Shown here: piece by piece, positions 42,501 to 50,900 of the stretch
How the letters are laid out: each line of letters opens with the position of its first letter
Position numbering within the stretch: the first letter of the stretch is position 1
From: Warburgia ugandensis
Lineage: Eukaryota > Streptophyta > Magnoliopsida > Canellales > Canellaceae
DNA length: 64,000 nucleotides
Reading direction: 5' to 3'
NCBI GenBank assembly: GCA_035236585.1
Contig: CP141139.1
Coordinates: 17,810,990 to 17,874,989 of the forward strand
Position numbers and translations under genes: made by a program
The notes under the pieces: model-generated
What the model saw: only the letters and a program-made list of their open reading frames with translations
Database searches by the model: none
What the model was told of the DNA's origin: nothing

Positions 42501-44575
42501 ATCCATTTTTCCTGTTGTGGCTGCATCACCAACTGTACGATCTGAGTTGAGCTGTTTCTGTTGGAGTGAGCCTAGTAATCATTGTTCATCCCAGGTGTTG
42601 TAGTTCATTTTCATATTTGCAAATAGAAATGCAAACTCATTTTAAAGTCATATGGCTTGTTTCCCTATATGTCATGTCTTTCTGGCTGTTGGCAGACCTG
42701 CAACACAATCAATAATTATATTCTTGTGCTGCTTCAATTTTGTTCATCAAGCATGAGTACTTACTGAACATGTTTTTCTAATTTGACTTTTATTTTATGT
42801 AGTTAGAGGTGCGCCTAGGCACTAGGCGCACGTACGGCACCTGAATTTTGTAAAGTTGCAGGGGTTTCAAGCCCCAGTGCCTAGGCGCGCGCTTGGGGTG
42901 CGCCTCGGTGTGCCTAGAGTGTATGTTGAGGTGTGCCTCCGATGCCTAGGCGCATGTGACAGGTTGTTAAAACCCCAAACTTCAATTTTTTTCATTTTTT
43001 CATCTTCCAACCCTATTTTCTCTTCTCTTGGGAGCTTCTACTGTGGAAACAACCATTCCTATTCAAACTTTTACAGATCTTAGCGAAGAAAAGATATGGA
43101 TTCATGAATCTTCCAGCTAAAACCCTATCTTTCTGTCAAAGAACGTACAAATCGGTATAAAAAACTTAAAAAATCAGTACCCTTTTTTTATTTTTTCATT
43201 TTTGGCTTACCTTTTTTTATTTTTTAATAAGTCTTGATGGTTTCTCATTCTACAGGTAGAAACAAACATTCTGTTTGATTTTCTTGTTTGTTTGCCATAG
43301 ATTTAACTTCTTTTAGGTTTTTTTCAATTTATTATTATTATTTTTTAAAACGGTTACAGAATTTTGAAATAACTTTTGTTTTTTACATGTATTCCTTGAA
43401 ACAGAATTTCATTCACATATATAACCTCCATTCATAGAAACTAGTATGTTTGAGTAATATTTCATCATAGAATTATATTTCTATGTTTTTCTTACTTTTT
43501 TGAGATTTTTTGAACTTTTATAATTCTTAATATTTATTTTTGCTCCTCGTGATTCAGGCGTGTGCCTAGGCCCTCCAGCCTCCAGGTACACCCCTTGCGC
43601 CATTAATTACATAGCTTGTATGAATTAGTCCTGTGGACTATCCCCATAAGTTCATTCCCCATTTCCTTTGCCTTTTTAGGGCATGCATTCTGAATACTGG
43701 TTCTAACTGTCATCATATTTCTCTGTTTCAGGACACTGCTAAATATTTGATTGAGGATGATACATTTTATACGATGTGCTTACTTAAGAAGGGAGCATCT
43801 CATGCATGTGCCCTGCTGAATCTTATATGCTGTATATGTGGTTCCTCCCTTACCAAGGAATCTTCTTCCTCAAGCATTCGAGTGTTCAATTGTGGTCATG
43901 CAACCCATCTGCAGTGCAAATTTCAGGAAAATGAGGTATTGAACAGAGATTACTCTGCCATTTGCCCTGTTTGCATGCCCAAGAAAAAGATCCCGCAGAA
44001 TCGAAGCAGATCTGGTCTTTCAGAGAATGGATTGATCAAGGGTTCTTTATCAAGACTTCAACAGCCACAAGGGCAGCACCTGCATGAGTCTGATCCTTTG
44101 GAGAGGCCTTACGGGCTTCGGCAAATGTCCAGGGTAAATGAATTTCATTGAAGTTTTGCCAGTAAGTGTTTATCTATAAATCCATAAATTCTTATGTTAT
44201 GTGTCCTGATGATGCAGTTTGAAATAGAGTAATCTCAGGAAGGGCCAGAGAACTCTCCACATGGAGACCTTCCCTCAGTTGAAGCTCACTCCACCTGCAA
44301 TGTACCATGAGAAAGTTATGAAGGGAACTGGTTTAATATTAGGAGAAAGTAGCAGAATTCCATTGAAAGTGAAAAAGCAACTAAGATGAGACAAATGAGG
44401 GAGCTGGAAACGAAGGGATCATCCATTCGTTTCCCTCTAAAATCAAGTATATTTAGTGAGTATTTTTTATCAGTCCTTATTTAAACTTCCTTAATGCCAA
44501 TTTGTTTCGAAGGATTCTGTTTCTTATATATGAACATTGTGGTTTACAGGTAATGGGAGCAGAAGAAAGCAGTAG
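9830..44575 (+). CDS. VPS8: VPS8 homolog (CORVET tethering subunit), 19 exons, with frame-breaking indels
   Basis: Vacuolar protein sorting 8, a CORVET subunit that tethers endosomes together with Rab5-type GTPases. Exons: 9830-11356, 11732-12043, 12153-12404, 12568-12688, 12752-12909, 13026-13659, 14373-14437, 14532-14633, 15398-15540, 22766-22821, 23701-24369, 24558-24748, 24902-25208, 26892-27179, 27269-27378, 42120-42453, 43732-44133, 44218-44455, 44550-44575. All introns are GT-AG with phases that fit. The sum is about 5.9 kb (about 1,977 codons), normal for plant VPS8. Exon 1 encodes an acidic N-terminus ([14 protein letters not shown]) and the start of a beta-propeller (exons 1-6, motif [16 protein letters not shown]). 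Exons 7-16 encode the alpha-solenoid/Vps8 region. Exon 17 carries a RING-H2-type finger ([18 protein letters not shown]). Frame breaks: about 10328 (1 base missing), about 11119 (about 20 missing), about 24278 (2 missing or 1 extra, A-run), about 44227 (2 missing), about 44350-44355. Exon 1 and exon 18 breaks pairwise restore frame; exon 11 does not. Either a young pseudogene or consensus errors. Confidence 0.85.
12511..12561. repeat. (TC)n microsatellite at the VPS8 intron 3 acceptor
   Basis: About 25 TC units sit directly before TTTTCAG of exon 4, so the repeat itself forms the polypyrimidine tract. Confidence 0.95.
16175..16681 (-). repeat. 3' LTR of the intron 9 gypsy element
   Basis: Matches 21136-21563 base for base apart from about 5% substitutions and a SINE piece of about 77 bp near its right end. 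Confidence 0.9.
16548..16624 (+). mobile_element. Au-like SINE 3' fragment inside the 3' LTR
   Basis: The 5' LTR copy reads straight from TTGTTCTTGC to CTTGTGTAGAAC, while this LTR has extra sequence TTAGGCC...CTTTTTTTAC matching the SINE 3' half. The SINE piece therefore arrived after the retroelement. Confidence 0.8.
21122..21135 (-). other. Primer binding site (initiator Met tRNA) of the gypsy element
   Basis: On the minus strand the bases next to the 5' LTR read TGGTATCAGAGCC, the standard complement of plant initiator Met tRNA. Confidence 0.85.
21136..21563 (-). repeat. 5' LTR of the intron 9 gypsy element
   Basis: 428 bp, TG...CA termini (TGATAG to GTAACA in plus orientation), followed on the right by the target-site copy GACAT. 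Confidence 0.9.
26090..26220 (-). mobile_element. Possible Ty1/copia fossil, RNase H tail fragment
   Basis: The minus strand encodes [19 protein letters not shown]-like sequence with a downstream Lys/Glu-rich tail, recalling the end of copia RNase H (QLADIFTK region). Only about 130 bases are recognisable, with no LTR or other domain. Weak call. Confidence 0.3.
26645..26825 (+). mobile_element. Au-like SINE, full length, 67 bp before VPS8 exon 14
   Basis: A tRNA-like head (GGGGAGCCTTAGTGCAATGG, then GGTCACGGGTTCAAGG as box B), the body GAAACAGCCTCTTGCAAAAT, and the tail GGGGCTGCCCTTTT. Imperfect 16-bp target copies flank it (26628-26643 and 26826-26841, three mismatches), so the insertion is old. 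It lies in intron 13. Confidence 0.9.
27687..28057. repeat. Direct duplication of about 171 bp in VPS8 intron 15
   Basis: 27687-27857 and 27887-28057 align at a constant offset of 200 bases with about 12% differences. Both contain ATAACATCTGCATGG-like and TTCTTTTTCTTTG stretches. A 29-bp spacer separates them. Confidence 0.85.
27857..28124. mobile_element. MITE-like segment with about 28-bp terminal inverted repeats
   Basis: The left end GACAGTCAGTGAAACCCTAC and the complement of the right end GACACTCAAGAAAACCCTAC continue into a shared CTCCACATT. No target-site duplication was seen. It overlaps the second unit of the 200-bp-spaced duplication, so it may be a rearrangement by-product and not a transposon. 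Confidence 0.35.
28495..28706 (-). repeat. Truncated 3' LTR of the Athila-like element
   Basis: About 210 bp aligning with 40985-41180 and ending in the same ACACTTAACA. The rest of the LTR is absent. Confidence 0.85.
28707..28718 (-). other. Polypurine tract of the Athila-like element
   Basis: The minus strand reads GGTTGGGGGGTG directly before the LTR start TGTTAAGTG, the expected plus-strand priming site. Confidence 0.75.
31696..34775 (+). mobile_element. Solo LTR, 3.08 kb (Del/Tekay-like gypsy fossil), nested in the Athila-like element
   Basis: Termini TGTAATATCC and GGGTGTCACA, flanked by a perfect 5-bp duplication GCAAC (31691-31695 and 34776-34780). The integrase and RNase H parts of the host element resume on either side. 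No internal coding domain is present, so recombination between two LTRs has removed the body. Orientation is inferred from the terminal sequences. Confidence 0.85.
40165..40183 (-). other. Primer binding site (Asp-tRNA type) of the Athila-like element
   Basis: The minus strand reads TGGTGCCATTGTTGGAGAC, close to the TGGCGCCGTTGCCGGGGA site used by Athila elements. Confidence 0.75.
40196..41180 (-). repeat. 5' LTR of the Athila-like element
   Basis: 985 bp. In plus orientation it runs TGTTTAACTG...ACACTTAACA, giving the inverted termini TGTTTAA/TTAACA. Confidence 0.75.
41280..41740 (-). mobile_element. LINE (L1-type) reverse transcriptase fragment
   Basis: Minus-strand translation in two frames gives [20 protein letters not shown], then SGNQLGFM and [20 protein letters not shown]. 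These are conserved stretches of plant L1-type reverse transcriptase, and [10 protein letters not shown] is the palm motif A. About 150 codons remain, with a frame change near 41500 and no endonuclease, catalytic YADD box or poly-A end. It abuts the Athila-like LTR. Confidence 0.85.
42803..43612. mobile_element. Non-autonomous DNA transposon-like repeat rich in GCGCCTAGGC
   Basis: A GC-rich left end (42805-42955) with several CCTAGG palindromes in GTGCGCCTAGGC units, an AT-rich middle, and a right end (43555-43602) again with GTGCCTAGGC and CCTTGCGCC. Similar CCTAGGCGC-rich repeats are common in angiosperm introns and usually treated as hAT-like. No clean target duplication was found. It sits in VPS8 intron 16. 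Confidence 0.4.
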
Positions 44576-44768
44576 CGGTTCCCACCAAACCGCTTAAAAA
44601 ACTGGTACTCGGTCCAAATCACATTGCGATCCGTTCTAATTTTCCTCATCTTTCTTTTTCTTGTATTGCTGTTAACACAATCGTAGAAGTCCTGTATATA
44701 TGGCCGTGTATACAAAAGAGTGTTGGGAGAGGAAAAAATGAGTTATTTCTATTTCTTTGCAAGAATTT

Positions 44769-44950
44769 GAAGGGGAGCCTTGGTGCAACGGTAAAAGTTG
44801 TTGTTGTGTGACCTTGAGGTCATGAGCTCAAGGAGTGGAAACAGCCTCTTGCAAAATGCAAGGTAAGGCTGTGTACTTTAGGCCCTTGTGGTTCGCCCCT
44901 TCCCCAGACCCAGCATAGGCAGGAGCTTTGTGCACTGGGGCTGCCCTTTA
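44769..44950 (+). mobile_element. Au-like SINE, full length, about 195 bp after the VPS8 stop
   Basis: The complete head GGGGAGCCTTGGTGCAACGG through the tail CTGGGGCTGCCCTTTA. It is close enough to the stop codon at 44575 that it may be part of the VPS8 3' UTR. No clear target duplication was seen. Confidence 0.9.
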
Positions 44951-45302
44951 GTTATCACAGACTTGTAAAGCTCTTAATAATATCACAAAAGATTAGGCGA
45001 TTATTTAAGGAGCATACTAATCTGATGTAGCTAAATTGCATCTGAGAATTATCCATTTCCAGGGAAAGATATCCTCTTTTAATGGTTTCAACCGGGAAAT
45101 TGGGGCCAAAATATCCCAGATGCGTTTCTGCACAACATAATTATCACATCAAGATATAGTTCTTAGAGTTTTGACTACCAGGCTATCAAATTGATGATTG
45201 CTCCCCCTTTTTTTTCTTTTTTCTTTTATCTCACCAGAAAAAAATGACATCATATACCATAAAAAGAAAAGAAAAAGGGTTTTTTAAGATATGAAGCTCT
45301 CC

Positions 45303-45453
45303 TGTATGCAGGGTTTGAGGAAGAACAGACCACAAAAGGTCAATAGTACACAGTCTTACCTTGCATTTTGAAAGAGCCTGTATTCACACCTTGAACCCCT
45401 AAGTTCAAGGTCACACGGCGATGACTGTACCGTTGCTCCAAGGCTTCCCTTCA
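45303..45453 (-). mobile_element. Au-like SINE, minus strand, 3' end missing
   Basis: The minus strand matches the other copies from the head (at about 45453) to the region just before the terminal GGGGCTGCC, which is lost. Confidence 0.8.
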
Positions 45454-46062
45454 AACTGATGAGATACTGTTCCAAATTAAAAATATCTTGGCAGGAGTAG
45501 TCTGCCTCTAGAATCTGCGTTTGGAAGATGCAAGCTGTTCGTCATGGTTTTGGGAACAGAAATTAGATGACCTACCGATAAATCATTGCATTTGGACTAG
45601 TTTCAAGTTCTTACAAACCGATTGTTTTTTCAACTCAACCAAGCATAAGCTAATGGCATCCAAAGGGCAAGAAATTTGGTGTGTAACTTATGCATGTCAT
45701 TGTCAACGCGATGAATGGCTATATGTGGAGTCCATGCTATCAGATGCTATACTTACAGGAGCTCACTAAAAAAATGAGCATATTTGTTGTTTTGAAGAAG
45801 CACATTTCTTACTTAAAAGAGGACACATTTCTCCGTAAGAGCATAGGTTCGTTCATTTATTTGGCATGCAATAGTTTTGGTTTAATGCAACCATATGATA
45901 CATATAATTATCTGAAAAATCGTCATGCAGCTGCCAACCATACTTAGAGCGGCTCTTGAACTGTCTATTTTATTTTATTCTATTTTTGCAACTTATACAC
46001 ACTGCACGAAAGTCAATATAGCCCACCGGTAAGGCCGAGACGCATCTCTGTTTAGTAGGTTT

Positions 46063-46222
46063 AAGGTAAAAGTTATTGTCATGTGACCTTGAGGTTACGG
46101 GTTCAATGTGTGAAATAAGCCTCTTGTAAAATGCAATGTAAGGCTGCCTACTATAGGCTCTTGTAGTCCACCCCTTTTCAGACCCTGCATAGGTGGGAGC
46201 TTCGTTCACCGAGACTGCCCAT
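46063..46222 (+). mobile_element. Au-like SINE, 5' end altered
   Basis: Matches from GGTAAAAGTTATTGTC through box B (GGTTACGGGTTCAATG) to the tail ACTGCCC. The first about 20 bases of the family are replaced. Confidence 0.8.
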
Positions 46223-46465
46223 CATCAAAGTAAAAGACTTCTTATGCCACTGTGTTAGAAGGCTTTGGTGGACACACTGTTGTCCATTTAGTAGCAGGCG
46301 CTTCTCATGCATAGCCTTAAACCTCAGTCACCAAAGCAAGAGGTCTCTTGTGCTAATGTGCTAGAAGGCTTCGGTGCCCCGTCCATTTCTTAAATGAACT
46401 TCTATTGCAAAAGAGGCATCAATAAAGACAAAAACCCTAAAATAAAAAATAGTAGGTGTACATAC

Positions 46466-46525
46466 GATTTCGAACCGGTGACCTCTTGGTCTGCCGCGAA
46501 ATGCTCTATCATTGAGTTAACATTC
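46466..46525 (-). other. tRNA-like remnant with pol III A and B boxes
   Basis: The minus strand has TAACTCAATGATAGAGC (box A-like, 46503-46519) and GGTTCGAAATC (box B-like, 46466-46476). The outer sequences do not pair as an acceptor stem, so this is not an intact tRNA gene. It is more likely the head of a tRNA-derived SINE of another family. Confidence 0.4.
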
Positions 46526-47868
46526 GGATGACTGAATGAGTGGGAATAAAGGTGTAAATATATTTGACTATCACCTAATTTTATTTATTTATATAGCGGT
46601 CACTTAATAACCTCCAGACTGTAGAAATCAGCTTCTCATGTGGTCCATTCTCACCACTATTCTCCAAGAGCATGGCATGTGGCGTGGCTCGGGCAACAAG
46701 CATCAAAGATCGTCGGTCACACCCCTCTTCTCTCCCCCCCTCTCTTTCCTAGCCTTAAGTCAACAAAAAAATTAAAAAATGTAAAGAGATAATAAGAAAA
46801 AGGATTTAAAAAATAAAAACCATTACATTTAATATTTTTTGCAAAAGAGTCTAATAAATTTTGAGTTTTGTGAATTTACTCTTAAACTCTTGTGAATTTT
46901 ACAAAATTGTCGTTAGTTTTTTATCCTCCTTTTCTATTAATTTTTTTTATTTCAAAATTTACCTTTCTCTACGATTAACGTGATTAAGTTGGGACTTTGG
47001 CCATTATGTTTAATGACTTTTCGATGTAGCACAATTTAATAACAAAGAATCTAATGATAGGATTAGATTTTAACAAAAATCAACCAATCATGAGATATTA
47101 TATAGCAAAGATACCATGTTCATTAACCAATGCAAGAGTATCTCAATGCTTCTTCAGTAAAATTCAACAATATAAACTTTAATTTTTTCACTAAAAATTA
47201 ATATAAAATCTTTTCTAATACAAATTAAAATATAATTAATATTTTTTCAATAAAAATACTATAAATTAAAGAAAATTTTATATTTAAAAATAAGTAAAAT
47301 ATTGTCATTGTTCACTCAAATAGTGATAAGTAGTAAATTTTAAGCTCTTCATTAGATGTCTTTTTAAATAAAAATTAAAAATCTAAGACTTGAGTTTTCT
47401 TCTTCTCAAAAATTTTTATTTAGCATAATTAATTAAAATTTTTTTTGTTAATTAACAAAATATGAAATCAAGCACAAATTTTGTTAGAACTAATTCACAA
47501 AGAGAAATAGAAAAGGATAACATTAAAATTTTTAAAAAATTAACAGAGAAGGAGGATAGAAAAGACAATTTTGCAAAGTTTACAAAAACTTACAACTTTA
47601 TAAAACTTAAAAAAATTTAGACTTTTTTCCAAAAATACGTCAATCTAATCTAAAAAAATATTAGACTTTTTTTGCAAAATACCATAATCTAATGGCATTT
47701 TTCAAAAAAACCCAAAAAAGAAAAGAAAAATAGAGTGGAAAAGAAAATATAAATAAAAATGAAGAAACATAACGCGTGGGACAAGTGCGTTGGGTCATCA
47801 AAGCTGCCAACTTCGGTGGCGGTTGCTTCCACATCGCTCCGCTCTGTTTTCTCCGCCCCCAATCCCGC

Positions 47869-47875
47869 TATTTAT
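47869..47875 (+). promoter_or_regulatory. Possible TATA-like element of PDH E1 alpha
   Basis: TATTTAT followed by a CT-rich patch (47876-47900), 84-90 bases before the ATG. A better consensus match TATAAATA at 47748-47755 lies over 200 bases upstream. The true start site cannot be decided from sequence. Confidence 0.3.
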
Positions 47876-47958
47876 TTCTCTCTCCTCTCTCCTCTCTCAT
47901 CAACCATCTTCCTTCGTTCACATCTCCTCCCCTCTCCCCCTCCCGCTCCACCACAACC

Positions 47959-50900
47959 ATGGCTGCCTACTCAGTGATCAAGATTCTCCAACCTCCGTCA
48001 TTCACCACCGCACGATCTACATCAGAAAAACCCACCACTGATTTCACTTCCGGCACCTCTTTCTCCTCCTCATTCCTCGGCTCTACTCGCAAATTCCTCC
48101 TTTCTCCCTCCCCCTCCACAAAATCCCCTCTTTCCTCTCGCCGTGCCTCCTCCTCCGTTGTCGCCGTCTCCGAAGTTGTCAAAGAAAAGAGGGTCAAATC
48201 GAAATCCTCCGACCCGGTAAGGAAAACCCAAAAAGCCCTGGCTTTTATGATCTCTCAGCTCTCAGATCTGAAAAATCCGAACTTTATTTTGTCGTTGGCT
48301 TTTAATTGCAGATGATAACCAGAGACGAAGGGTTGGTGCTGTATGAAGACATGGTTCTGGGTCGATCCTTTGAAGATATGTGCGCCCAGATGTATTACCG
48401 AGGAAAAATGTTTGGATTCGTTCATCTCTACAATGGACAAGAAGCAGTTTCTACTGGTTGCATCAAGCTTCTGAAACAGGAAGATTCGGTAGTTAGTACT
48501 TACAGAGATCACGTTCATGCCCTAAGCAAAGGCGTCCCTGCTCGTGCTGTGATGAGCGAATTGTTTGGAAAAGCTACTGGATGTTGCAGAGGACAGGGAG
48601 GATCCATGCATATGTTTTCCAAAGAGCATAATCTTTTGGGAGGCTTCGCTTTCATCGGAGAAGGAATTCCGGTAGCTACCGGTGCGTCGTTTACCTCTAA
48701 ATACCGGAGAGAGGTTTTGAAAGAGGCGGATTGTGATCATGTAACAATGGCGTTTTTTGGGGATGGGACTTGCAACAATGGGCAGTTTTTTGAGTGTTTG
48801 AACATGGCCCAACTGTGGAAATTACCTATTATTTTTGTTGTGGAGAACAATTTGTGGGCGATTGGGATGTCGCATTTGAGGGCAACTTCGGATCCGGAAA
48901 TTTGGAAGAAGGGGCCAGCCTTTGGGATGCCCGGGGTTCATGTCGATGGAATGGATGTGTTGAAGGTGAGGGAAGTGGCAAAGGAAGCAGTTGAAAGGGC
49001 GAGAAGAGGGGATGGACCCACTTTGATTGAATGTGAGACTTACAGGTTTAGGGGTCATTCTTTGGCTGATCCTGATGAGCTTCGTGACCCTGGTGAGCTT
49101 TTTTCTATTCTCGTTTTTCTTCTCTCTCTCTCTCTTGCATTTTTGCTTTATCAGTGTGTGCTTTAATTTTTAGTTTTGGTTCTGATGCCTGTAAATGGAT
49201 GGAATCCTGTTTGTGGGTGCAGCATATTGTCAGCGTTAGTCTGATCTGTTTCTCCTCTGCAGGTGGTGATAAACATAATGTTTTTTCAATTCTGTGCTGC
49301 ATTGAATTCTTGGTTTGGGAATGAGTGTCCTGGTGTCCAAGTCCTGTATGTTGTGCTATGATCATTTTAGAACGAAAGCTACGAAACAGTGGATTGATGG
49401 GAATTAGCTGCATTAAGTTTGACAACCAAGAACCTTGTCATTTCTGAATGGGCTAGTTTGGCACACAAGGGTTGCTCTGTGGTCAAGTCTTTCCATAGAT
49501 TGACTTAACGAGGGAGGCGCTTCCCAAATTTGTTTACAGTTTGTATATTGTACCCCCTATTCGTGTAGGTGCTGTACGACTGTTTCATGACCAACAGTGG
49601 GTTGATGCGAGTTAGCTGCCTAAGTTTGAGATCTAACAGTGGATAGGATGTCTATGTTTTGATTTCTGGAGTCGTTTGCTGTCAGGATTAGTCATCTGTT
49701 TTCTCTCTGAAGATGGTGATTACACAATCTTGGTTTATCTTGCTTTTTGATTATTTTATGGGTTGCATTGAATTGTTAAACTGGGACTTTTCACGGGTTC
49801 AAGCCGGTGAAAAGAGCCTCTTACAAAATGCAAGGGAAAGCTGTGTTCTATTGACCCTTGCGGTCTGCCCTTTCCCTGGACCCCACATATGTGGGAGCTT
49901 CATGCATCGGGGCTGCCCCTTTATTGAATTGTTGGACTTAGACTTTTCACTTTAGTATTTAATTAATATAGGGTATATTGTGACTATTTTAGAAGCAAAT
50001 AGTATGAAGCCTTGAAGTATGAATCTCAGGACGAGTGAGTTAGTCCCACGTCACTTAGGGAGAAGGAACTGGGCAGCTTATAAGAGTTCAGGGAACTCTT
50101 CTAGCAACGAGGTCTTTTTTAGTAAGAGAAGAATAAAACCGTGAGGTTGTATGGGCAGTCAAAGCGGATAATATCGTTGCTATGAAACCTTCGGATGTTA
50201 TGAATGGTATCAGAGCTAGTTCTCCTTATGGTGTGGTGGCTAGTTGCATGCGGGCTCCCAGTCGTGGCTATCACGTGAGGACACATGATCACTAAGGAAA
50301 GAAGATGTGAAGCCTTGAGGAATGAATTTTAGGATGGGTGGGGTACTGAGAGTTAGCCCTACATCCCTTAGGAATAGGGAACTGGGCAGTTTATAAAAGT
50401 TTGGGGAACTCTCCTAGCAACGAGGCCTTTTTGTGAGGCTGTATGGGCAGTCAAAAAGGACAATATCGTTGCTGTGGAAAATAGTGGGTTGATGAAAATC
50501 TCCTTTATGAAGTTTGAGAACCATGGTGTTATTGTAGGAGTAAGGCGGCTACGAGAGAGTTAAAATGAGTTATGCTTGGTGGGAGCTTATGTATGTCGTT
50601 GAACTAGTAAAATCAATTTTGTTTTTGCTTGGTTTGATGAAGAACTATTATTATGCTGATCAGAGATCTTTGTTGTTAAAAATATTGACGCTTCATTTTG
50701 CTTTTGACTATGTTATGCGTGTCATCGAAACTCCATCCACTTTGTTGAATCTGGTGTTTTTCAGTCTTTGATTTGTTATGTTGTGGGAGGAGAGCATTGT
50801 TAACATCTTTGGCAATGTTTCCAATTCCTGGAGTAAGGACTCTGAGGCTACAGGATTTGTGTATTCTTTTCTTCATTCGGAGATGTTAATTACAATTCTG

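Larger units (their letters stand above)
44576..47738. other. Intergenic between VPS8 and PDH E1 alpha
   Basis: Holds three SINE copies, a pol III box-like remnant and, at about 46740-47738, very AT-rich DNA with no gene. An imperfect 45-bp direct repeat lies at 46227-46272 and 46332-46377 (offset 105). Confidence 0.5.

Noticed and set aside
46440-46530. Candidate tRNA gene
   Set aside because: A and B boxes are present but acceptor and anticodon stems do not form; reported only as a tRNA-like remnant.
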